Shown one piece after another: positions 52,412 through 63,400 of a DNA stretch of 64,000 bases. Where the stretch lies: NCBI RefSeq assembly GCF_051401765.1, contig NW_027480422.1:24508001-24572000 (forward strand). Reading direction: 5' to 3'. The position numbers and the translations under genes were made by a program. Under the pieces are notes generated by a model. It had not been told where the DNA came from, made no database searches, and worked only from the letters and a program-made list of their open reading frames with translations. Each line of letters starts with the position of its first letter. The stretch's first letter is position 1. The DNA is from Calliopsis andreniformis (lineage: Eukaryota > Arthropoda > Insecta > Hymenoptera > Andrenidae).

Positions 52412-54692
52412 GGAGCGTAGAAATGACCAGTACTATCACACTGGTTGCAGTCATTCCAGTTATACTGTGGAAAAACTGTTGTATTTTTATTGTATTTTAT
52501 CCTTCTGGCGTTGACTTCTAAGGCCGTAGCTATTCGATGAGGTGGAACAACTCCCTAGAGTGCAGGCTAGGTTGCACGGAACGTAGAAATGACCATAACT
52601 TTCACACTGGTTGCAATTATTCGTTTTATACGATGGAAAAACTATTGCATTTATTTTGTATTTTATGCTTCTGGCGTTGACTTCTTATGCCCTAACTAGA
52701 CAATGTGGTGGACCGACGCCCTAGAGTGAAGCCTAGGTTGCCCGGAACGTAGAAATGACGATAACTTTCACACTGGTTGCTATTATTCCTGTTATACGAT
52801 GGAAAAACTGTTGTATTTTTATTGTATTTTATGCTCCGGGCGTAGACTTCTAAGGCCCTAGCTATTCGATCTGGTGGAGCGACTCCCTAGAGTGAAGCCT
52901 AGGTTGCCCGGAACGTAGAAATGATGATAACTTTCACACTGGTTGCAATTATTCCTGTTATACGATGGAAAAACTGTTGTATTTGTATTGTATTTTATGC
53001 TTCTGGCGTTGTTTTCTAAGGCCCTAACTGTTCGATCTGGTGGAGCAACGCCCTAGAGTGAAGCCTAGGTTTCACGGAACATAGAAATGGCCATTACCTT
53101 CACACAGGTTGCAATTATTCCTGTTATACGATGGGAAAACTGTTGTATTTTTATTTTATTTTATGCTTCTGGAGTTGACTTCTAAGGCCCTAGCTATTCG
53201 ATCTGGTGGAGCAACGACCTGGAGTGAAGCGTAGGTTGCCCGAAGCGTAGAAATGACCATTACTTTCACTCTGGTTGCAATTATTCATGCTATACGATGG
53301 AAAAACTGTTGTATTTTTATTATATTTTATGCTTCTGGCGTTGTTTTCTAAGGCCCTAACTATTCGACCTGCTGGAGCAACGCCCTAGACTGAAGCATAG
53401 GCAGCACGGAACGTAGAAATGGCCATTGCTTTCACACAGGTTGCAATTATCCCTGTTATACGATGGTAAAACTGTTGTATTTTTATTTTGTATTTTATGC
53501 TTCTGGCGTTGACTTCTAAGGTCTTAGCTATTCGATATCGCGGGGCAACGCCCTAGAGTGAAGCCTAGGTTGCACGGAACGTAGAAATGACCATCACTTT
53601 CACACTGTTTGCAATGATTCATATTATACGATGGAAAAACTGTTGCAATTATTTTGTATTTTATGCTTCTGGCGTTGACTTCTTATGCGCTAACTATTCG
53701 ATCTGGTGGACCATCGCCCTAGAGTGAAGCCTAGGTTACCCGGAACGTATAAATGACCATTACCTTCACACTGGTTGCAGTTATTCCTGTTATACGATGG
53801 AAATACTGTTGTATTTTTATTGTTTTATATGCTTCTGGCGTTGAATTCTAAGTCCCTAGCTATTCGATCTGGTGGAGCAACGGCCTAGAGTGAAGCCTAG
53901 GTTGCCCGGTACGTAGAAATGACCATTACTTTCACACTGGTTGCAATTACTCCTGTTATACGATGGAAAAACTGTTGTACCTTTGTTGCATTTTATGCTT
54001 CGGGCGTTGGCTTCTAAGCCCCTAACTGTTGGATCTGGTGGAGCAACGCCCTAGAGTGAAGGCTAGGATGCCCGGAACGAAGAAATGGCCATTACTATCA
54101 CACTGGATGCACTTATTCCTGTTATACGATGAAGGATCTATTGTATCTTTACTGTATTTTATGCTTCGGACGTTGACTTCTAAGGCCCTAACTATTCGAT
54201 CTGGTGGAGCATCGCGCTAGAGTAAAGCCTAGGATGCCCGGAACGTAGAAATGACCATAACTTTAACACTGGTTGAAATTATTCGTTTTATACGATGGAA
54301 AAACTGATTAATTTATTTTGTATTTTCTGCTTCTGGCGTTGACTTCATAGGCCCTTAGTATTCGGTCTGGTGGACCAACGCCCCAGAGTGAAGCCTAGGT
54401 TGCCCGGAACGTAGAAATGACCATTACATTCACACTGTTTTCAATTATTCATATTATACGACGCAAAAACTGTTGTATTTATATTGTATTTTATGCTTCT
54501 GGCGTTGTCTTCTTGGGCCCTAACTATTCGATCTGGTGTAGCAACGCCCCAGAGTGAATCCTAGGTTGTCGGAACGTAGAAATGACCATTACCTTCACAC
54601 TGATTGCAATTATTCATTCTATACGATGGAAAAGCTATTGTATTTTTATTGTATTTTATGCTCCGGGCGTAGACTTCTAAGGCCCTAGCTAT
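52412..54692 (-). repeat. Right-arm HOR, second copy with one extra monomer
   Basis: This is a near-tandem copy of 49,921-52,035. It carries the same anchor (GATATC at 53,534), the same rare CGATGAAGGATCTATTG monomer near 54,128 and the same TTGTCGGAACG base loss near 54,566. Only scattered substitutions were seen, such as CTTTGTTGCATTTTATG near 53,981 against CTTTATTGCATTTTATG near 51,324. It ends near 54,692, where GATCTGTTGGAGCAGCGCC replaces the GACGTGGTGGAGC seen at 52,037. Confidence 0.86.
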
Positions 54693-57390
54693 TCGATCTG
54701 TTGGAGCAGCGCCTTAGAGTCAAGCCTAGGTTGCCCGGAACGTAGAAATGACCATAACTTTCACACTGGTTGCAATTATTCCTGTTCTACGATGGAAAAG
54801 CTGTTGTATTCTTATTCTATTTTATGCTTCAGGCGTAGACTTCTAAGGCCGGAGCTTTTCGATGTGGCGGAGCAATGCCCTAGCGTGATGCCCAGGTTGC
54901 CAGGAACGTAGGAATGACCACTACTTTCACACTGTTTGCAATTATCCGTTTTATACGACAGAAAAACTGTTGCATTTATTTTGTATTTAATGCTTCTGGC
55001 GTTGACTTCTTAGGCCCTACCTTTTCGATCTGGTGGAGCAACGCCCTGGAGTGAAGCCTAGGTTGCAGGGAACGCAGAAATGGCCATTACTTTTACGCTG
55101 GTTGCAATTATTCCCGTTATACGATGGATAAACTGTTGTAATTTTATTTTATTTCATGCTTCTGGCGTTGACTTCTTAGGCCCTAACTTTTCGATCTGGT
55201 GGGGCAACGACCTAGAGTGAAGCCTAGGTTGCACGGAATGTAGAAATGGCCATCACTTTCACACTGGTTGCAGTTATTCCGGTTCTACGATGGAAATACT
55301 GTTGCATTTTTATTTTATTTTATGCTTCTGGCGTTGACTTCTAAGGCCCTAACTGTTCGATCTGGTGGAGCAACGCCCTGGAGTGAAGCCTAGGTTGCAC
55401 GGAACGTAGAAATGGCCATTACTTTCACACTGGTTGCATATATACCCGTTATACGCTGGAACAACTGTTGTATTTTTATTTTATTTTTGGCTTCTGGCGC
55501 TGACTTCTGAGGCCCTGTCTATTCGATCTGGTAGAGCAACGCCCTAGGTGAAGCATAGGTTGACCGGAACGTAGAAATAACCATAGCTTTCATACTGGTT
55601 GCAATTATCCGTCTTATACGATGGAAAAGCTGTTGTATTTATATTGTGTTTTATACTTCTGGCGTTCACTTCTTAGGCCCTAACTATATGATCTGGTGGA
55701 GCACCGCCCTAGAGTGAAGCCTAGGTTGCCCGGAACGTAGGAAAGACCATTACCTTCACACTGGTTGTAACTATTCCTGTTATACAATGGAAAAACTGTT
55801 GAATTTTTACTGTATTTTATGCTTCTGGCGTTGTATTCAAAGTCCCTAACTATCCGATCTGGTGGACCAACGCCCTGGAGTTAAGCCAAGGTTGCCCGGA
55901 ACGTTGAAATGACCATAACTTTCACACTGGTTGCAACTATTCGTTCTATACAATGGAAAAACTGTTCTATTTATTTTGTACTTCATGCTTCGGGCGTTGA
56001 CTTCAAAGTCCCTAACTGTTCGATCTGGTGGAGCAACGCCCTAGAGTGAAGCGTGGCTTGCACGGAACGTGGAAATGGCCATTACTTTCAAACTGACTGC
56101 AATTATTTCTGTTATACAATGGAAAAACTGTTGTATTTTTATTGTACTTTATGCGTCTGGCGTTGACTTCTAAGGCCCTAACTATTCGATCTGGTGGAGC
56201 AACGCCCTAGGGTGAAGCCTCGGTTGCACGGAACGTAGAAATGGCCATTACTTTCACACTGGTTGCAATTATTCCTGTTATACGATGGAAAAACTGTTGT
56301 ATTTTTATTGTATTTTATGCTTCTGTTGTTGTTTTCTAAGGCCCTAACTATTCGATCTGGTGGAGCAACGCCCTAGAGTGAAGCCTAGGTTGCACGGAAC
56401 GTGGAAATGGCCTTTAATTTCACACTGGTTGCTATTATTCGTTTTATACGATGGAAAAACTGTTGTATTTATATAGTGTTTAATGCTTCTGGCGTTGCCT
56501 TCTTAGGCCCTAACGTTTGGATCCGGTGGACCAACGCTATAGTGTGAAGCCTAGGTTGCCCGGAACGTAGAAATGACCATCACCTTCACAATCCTCGCAA
56601 TTATTCCTGTTATACGATGGAAGAACTGTTGTATTTTTATTGTATTTTATGCTTCGGGCGTTGACTTCTAAGGCCCTGGCTATTGGATCTGGTGCAGCAA
56701 CGCCCTAGAGTGTAGCCTAGGTTGCCCGAAACGTAGAAATGACCATTACTTTCACACTGGTTGCACTTATTCCTGTTACACCATGGAAAAGCTGTTGTAT
56801 TTTTATTGTATTTTATGCGTCTGGCGTTGACGTCTAAGGCCCTAACTATTCGATCTGGTGGAGCAACGCCCTAGAGTGAAGCCTGGGTTGCACGGAACGT
56901 GGAAATGGCCATTACTTTCACACTGGCTGCAATTACTCGTGTTATACAATGGAAAAACTGTTGTAATTTTATTTTACTTTATGCTTCTGGTGTTGACTTC
57001 CTATGACCTAACTTTTCGATCTGGTTGAGCAACGCCCTGTAGTGAAGCCTAGGTTGCACGGAACGTAGAAATGGCCATTACTTTCACACTGGTTGCAATT
57101 ATTCCTGTTATACGATGGAAAAACTGTTGTATTTTTATTGTTTTTTATGCTTCTGATGTTGTTTTCTAAGGCCCTAACTATTCGATCTGGTGTAGTAACG
57201 CCCTAGAGTGAAGCCTAGGTTGCACGGAACGTGGAAATGGCCATTAATTTCACACTGGTTGCTATTATTCGTTTTATACGATGGAAAAGCTGTTGAATTT
57301 ATTTTGTATTTTATGCTTCTGGCGTTGACTTCATAGGCCCTAACTATTCGATCTGGTGCACCGACGCCCTAGAGTGAAGCCTAGGTTGCC
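54693..57390 (-). repeat. Mostly diverged inverted monomers
   Basis: About 16 monomers without a long near-identical partner. One pair, 56,226-56,453 and 57,056-57,283 (830 bp, five monomers apart), shares the rare GTTGTTTTCTAAGG and GGAACGTGGAAATGGCC variants. Isolated indels such as CGCCCTAGGTGAAGC near 55,540 (two bases short) are present. Confidence 0.8.
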
Positions 57391-58656
57391 CGGAACGTAA
57401 AAATGACCATAACTTTCACACTGTGTTCAATTATACATATTATACGATGCAAAAACTGTTGTATTTATATTGTATTTTATGCTTCTGGCGTTGTCTTCTT
57501 GGGCCCTAACTATTCGATCTGGTGTAGCAACGCCCCAGAGTGAATCCCAGGTTGCCGGAACGTAGAAATGACCGTTACCTTCACACTGATTGCAATTACT
57601 CATTCTATACGATGGAAAAACTGTTGTATTTTTATTGTATTTTATGCTCCGGGCGTAGACTTCTAAGGCCCTAGCTATTCGACCTGGCGGAGCAACGCCC
57701 TAGATTGAAGCCTAGCTTGCCCGGAACGTAGAATTGACTATCACTTTCACACTGGATGCAATTATTCATTTTATACATTGGAAAAACTGTTGCATTTTTA
57801 TTGTATTTTATGCTCCGGGCGTAGACTTCTAAGACCCTGGCTATTCGATCTGGTGGAGCAACATCCGACATTGAATACTAGGTTGCCCGGAACGTAGAAA
57901 TGACTATCACTTTCACACTGGTTGCAATTATTCGTGTTATACGATGGAAAAACCGTTGCATTATCAATGTATTTTATGCTTCGGGCGTTGACTTCTAAGG
58001 CCCTAACTATTCGATCTAGTGGATCAACGCGCTAGAGTCAAGCCTAGGTTGCCCGGAACGTAGAAATGACCATAACTTTCACACTGGTTGCAATTATTCG
58101 TTTTATACGATGGAAAAACTGTTGTATTTATGTTGTATTTTATGCTCTTGGCGTTGACTTCTTAGGCCCTAACTATACGATCTGGTGGAACAACGCCCTA
58201 AAGTGAAGCCTAGGTTGCCCGGAACGTAGAAATGGCCATCACTTTCACACTGGATGCAATAATTCGTTTTATACGATGGAAAAACTGTTGTATCTATATT
58301 GTGTTTTATGCTTCTGGCGTTGACTTCTTAGGCCCTAAAAATTCGATCTGGTGGAGCAACGCCCTAGAGTGCAGCCTGCGTTGCCCGGAGCGTACAAATG
58401 ACCAGTACTATCACACTGGTTGCAGTCATTCCAGTTATACTGTGGAAAAACTGTTGTATTTTTATTGTATTTTATGCTTCTGGCGTTGACTTCTAAGGCC
58501 GTAGCTATCCGATGTGGTGGAACAACTCCCTAGAGTGCAGGCTAGGTTGCCCGGAACGTAGAAATGACCATAACTTTCACACTGGTTGCAATTATTCGTT
58601 TTATACCATGGAAAAACTATTGCATTTATTTTGTATTTTATGCTTCTAGCGTTGAC
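57391..58656 (-). repeat. 1.27-kb block, copy 2 of a pair 8,466 bp apart
   Basis: This is the partner of 48,925-50,190, with the same sequence of monomer variants and the same TTGCCGGAACG base loss near 57,554. Differences from copy 1 include GTAGAATTGAC near 57,728 and CCCTAAAAATTCG near 58,333. The preserved 51-monomer spacing keeps the satellite register. Confidence 0.85.
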
Positions 58657-60437
58657 TTCTAAGGCCCTAACTACTCGATCTGTTGGAACAACGCCCTACA
58701 GTCAAGCCTAGGTTGCCCGGAACGTAGAAATGACCATAACTTTCACACTGTTTTCAATTACTCATATTATACGATGCAAAAACTGTTGTATTTATATTGT
58801 ATTTTATGCTTCTGGCGTTGTCTTCTTGGGCCCTAACTTTTCGATCTGGTGTAGCAACGGCCCAGAGTGAATCGTAGTTTGCCGGAACATAGAAATGACC
58901 ATTACCTTCACACTGATTGCAATTATTCATTCTATACGATGAAAAAACTGTTGTATTTTTATTGTATTTTATGCTTCTGGCATTGACTTCTAAGGCCCTA
59001 ACTATTCGATCTGGTGGACCGACGCCCTAGAGTGAAGCCTAGGTTGCCCGGAACGTAGAAATGACGATAACTTTCACACTGGTTGCTATGATTCCTGTTA
59101 TACGATGGAAAAACTGTTGTATTTGTATTGTATTTTATGCTTCTGGCGTTGACTTCTAAGGCCCTAACTATTCGATCTGGAGGAGCAACGCCCTAGAGTC
59201 AAGCCTAGGTAGCCCGGAACGTAGAAATGACCATAACTTTCGCACTGGTTGCAATTATTCGTTTTATACGATGGAAAAACTGTTGCATTTTTATAGTATT
59301 TTCTGCTTCTGGCGTTCACTTCTAAGGTCCTAGCTATTCGATCTGGTGGGACAACGTCCAGGAGTGAAGTTTATGTTGAGCGGAACGTAGAAATGACCAT
59401 TAGTTTCACACTGGTTGCAATTATTCCTTTTATAGGATGGAAAATCTGTTGTAACTTTATTTTACTTTATGATCCTGGCGTTGACTTCTTAGGCCCTAAC
59501 TATTCGATCTGGTGGAGCAACGACCTGGAGTGAAGCCTAGGTTGCACGGAACGTAGTAGTGGCCTTTACTTTCACACTGGTCGCAATGATGCGTTTTATA
59601 CGATGGAAAAACTGGTGTATTTATGTTGTATTTTATGATTCTGGCGTTGACTTCTTAGGCCCTAACTATTCGGTCTGGTGGAACAACGCCCTAGAGTGAA
59701 GCCTAGATTGCCCGGAACGTAGGTATGGCCAATACTTTCACACTGGATGCAATTATTCGTTTTATACGATGGAATAGCTGTTGTACTTATTCTGTATTTT
59801 ATGCTTCGGGCGTTGTCTTCTAAGGCGCTAACTATTCGATCTGGTGGAGCAACGCCCTAGAGCCAAGCCTAGGTTGCCCGGAACGTAGATATGGCCATTA
59901 CTTTCATACTGGATGCAATTATTCTTTTTATACGATGGAAAAACTGTTGTGCTTATTCTGTATTTTATTCTTCGGGCGTTGACTTCTAAAGCCCTGGCGA
60001 TTCGATCTGGTTGAGCAATGGCCTAGAGTGAAGCCTAGGTTGTCCGGAACGTAGATATGGCCGTTACATTCACACTGGATGCAATTATTCGTTTTATACG
60101 ATGGAAAAACTGTTGTATCTTTATTGTATTTTATGCGTCGGGCGTTGACTTCTTTGGCCCTGACCATTCGATCTGGTGGTGCAACGCCCTAGAGTGAAGC
60201 CTAGGTTGCCCGGAACGTAGAAATGACCATTACCTTCACACTGATTGCAATTATTCATTTTATACGATGGAAAAACTATTGTATTTTTATTGTATTTTAA
60301 GCTTCGGGCGTTGACTTCTAAGGCCCTGACTATTCCATCTGGTGGTGCAGCGCTCTAGGGTGAAGCCTAGGTCGCCCGGAACGTAGAAATGACCATAATT
60401 TTCACATCGGTTGCAATTATTCGTTTTATACGATGGA
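58657..60437 (-). repeat. Inverted monomers related to several right-arm blocks
   Basis: About 11 monomers. The one near 58,740-58,870 resembles those near 51,770 and 54,430 (TTTTCAATTA, TCATATTATACG). The one near 59,340-59,530 resembles 52,204-52,400. From 59,560 onward monomers with GTAGATATGGCC and CTTATTCTGTATTTTATG predominate and continue to the window end. No other sequence is present. Confidence 0.8.
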
Positions 60438-63400
60438 AAAACTGTTGCATTTGTTTCGTATTTTACGCTTCTGGCGTTGACTTCTAAGGCCTTCACAATT
60501 CGTCCTGGCGGAACAACGGCCTAGAGTGAAGCCTAGGTTGCACGGAACGTAGAAATGACCATCACTTTCACACTGGTTGCAATTACTCCTGTAATAAAAT
60601 GGAAAAACTGTTGTATCTTTATTGTATTTTATGCTTCGGGCGTTGTCTTCTGAGGCCCTAACCATTCGATCTGGTGGAGCAACGCCGTAGAGCCAAGCCT
60701 AGGTTGCCCGTAACGTAGATATGGCCATTACTTTCACACTGGATGCAATTATTCGTTTTATATGATGGAAAAACTGTTGTGCTTATTCTGTATTTTATGC
60801 TCCGGGCGTAGACTTCTAAGGCCCTAGCTATTCGGTTTGGTAGGGCAACACCCTACAGTGAAGCCCAGGTTGCCTGGAACGTAGAAATGCCTATCACATT
60901 CACACGGGATGCAATTATTCGTGTTATACGATGGAAAAACCGTTGCATTTTCATTGTATTTTATGCTTCGGGCGTTGACATCTAAGGCCCTAACGATTCT
61001 ATCTGGTGGAGCATCGCCCTCGAGTGAAGCCTAGGTTGACCGGAACGTAGAAATGACCATAACTTTCACACTGATTGCAATTATTCATTTAATACGATGG
61101 AAGAACTATTGTATTTTTATTGTATTTTATGCTTCGGGCGTTGACTTCTAAGGCGCTAACTATTCGATCTGGTGGAGCAACGCCATAGAGTCAAGCCTAG
61201 GTTTCCAGGAACGTAGAAATGACCGTAACTTTCACACTGGTTGCAATTATTCGTTTTATACGATGGAAAAACTGTTGTACTTATTCTGTATTTTATGCTT
61301 CGGGCGTTGACTTCTAAGGCCCTAACTATCCGATCTGGTGGAGCAACGCCCTAGAGCCAAGCCTAGGTTGCCCGGAACGTAGATATGGCCATTACTTTCA
61401 TACTGGATGCAATTATTCATTTTATACGATGGAAATACTATTGTATTTTTATTCTATTTTATGCTTCGAGCGTTGACTTCTATGGCACTAACTATTCGAT
61501 CTGGTGGAGCAACGCCCTAGAGTGAAGCCTAGGTTGCCCGGAACGCAGAAATGACCATTACCTTCACACTGGATGCAATTATTCCTGTTTTACGATGGAA
61601 AAACTGTTGTATTTACATAGTATTTTATGCTTCTGGCGTTGAATTCTTAGGCCGTAGCTATCCGATGTGGTGGAACAACGCCCTAGAGCGAAGCATAGGT
61701 TGCCCGGAACGCAGAAATGACCATTACTTTCACACTGGTTGCAGTTATTCCTGTTATACGATGGAAAATCTGTTTTATCTTTATTGTACTGTATGCTTCG
61801 GGCGTTGACTTCTAAGACACTAAATGTTCGATGTGGTGGAGCAACGCCCTAGAGTGAAGCCTAGGTTGCCGGTACGTAGTAATGGCTATTAGTTTCACAC
61901 TGGATGCAATTATTCGTTTTATACGATGGAAAAACTGTTGTATTTTTATTGTATTTTATGCTTCGGGCGTTGACTTCTAAGGCCCTAACTATTCGATCTG
62001 GTGGTGCAACGCCCTAGAGTGAAGCCTAGGTTGCCCGGAACGTAGAAATGACCATTACCTTCACACTGAGTGCAATTATTCATTTTATACGATGGAAAAA
62101 CTGTTGCATTTGTTTCGTATTTTACGCTTCTGGCGTTGACTTCTAAGTCCTTAACAATTCGTCCTGGCGGAACAACGCCCTAGAGTGAAGCCTAGCTTGC
62201 ACGGAACGTAGAAATGACCATCACTTTCACACTGGTTGCAATTACTCCTGTTATAAAATGGAAAAACTGTTGTATCTTTATTGTATTTTATGCTTCGGGC
62301 GTTGTCTTCTGAGGCCCTAACCATTCGATCTGGTGGAGCAACGCCGTAGAGCCAAGCCTAGGTTGCCCGTAACGTAGATATGGCCATTACTTTCACACTG
62401 GATGCAATTATTCGTTTTATACGATGGAAAAACTGTTGTGCTTATTCTGTATTTTATGCTCCGGGCGTAGACTTCTAAGGCCCTAGCTATTCGGTTTGGT
62501 AGGGCAACACCCTACAGTGAAGCCTAGGTTGCCCGGAACGTAGAAATGCCTATCACATTCACACGGGTTGCAATTATTCGTGTTATACGATGGAAAAACC
62601 GTTGCATTTTCATTGTATTTTATGCTTCGGGCGTTGACATCTAAGGCCCTAACGATTCTATCTGGTGGAGCAACGCCCTCGAGTGAAGCCTAGGTTGACC
62701 GGAACGTAGAAATGACCATAACTTTCACACCCGTTGCTATTATTTGTTTTATACGATGGAAAAACTGTTGTATTTGTTTTGTATTTTATGCTTCTGGCGT
62801 TGACTTCCAAGGCCCTAACAATTCGATGTGGTGGGACAACGCCCTAGAGTGAAGCATAGGTTGCCCGGAACGTAGAAATGACCATCACTTTCACACTGGT
62901 TGCAATTACTCCTTTTATACGATGGAAAATCTGTTTTATCTTTATTGTACTGTATGCTTCGGGCGTTGACTTCTAAGACACTAAATGTTCGATGTGGTGG
63001 AGCAACGCCCTAGAGTGATGCCTAGGTTCCCGGTACGTAGTAATGGCTATTACTTTCACACTGGATGCAATTATTCGTTTTATACGATGGAAAAACTGTT
63101 GTACTTATATTGTATTTTATGTTTCTGGCGTTGACTTCTTAGGCCCTTGCTATTCGATCTGGTGGAACAACGCCCTAGATTGAAGCCTAGGTTTCCCCGA
63201 GCGTAGAAATGACTATCACTTTCACACGGGTTGCAATTGTTCGTGTTATACGATGGAAAAACCGTTGCATTTTCATTGTATTTTATGCTTCGGGCGTTGA
63301 CACCTAAGGCACTAACGATTCTCTCTGGTGGAGCAACGCCCTAGGGTGAAGCCTAGGTTGACCGGCACTTAGAAATGACCATAACATTCACACCGGTTGC

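Noticed and set aside
44067..53553. GATATCGCGGGG as an inserted element or protein-binding site
   Set aside because: It replaces monomer bases one for one at the GATCTGGTGG position, so it is a substitution variant carried by HOR copies; no function can be inferred.
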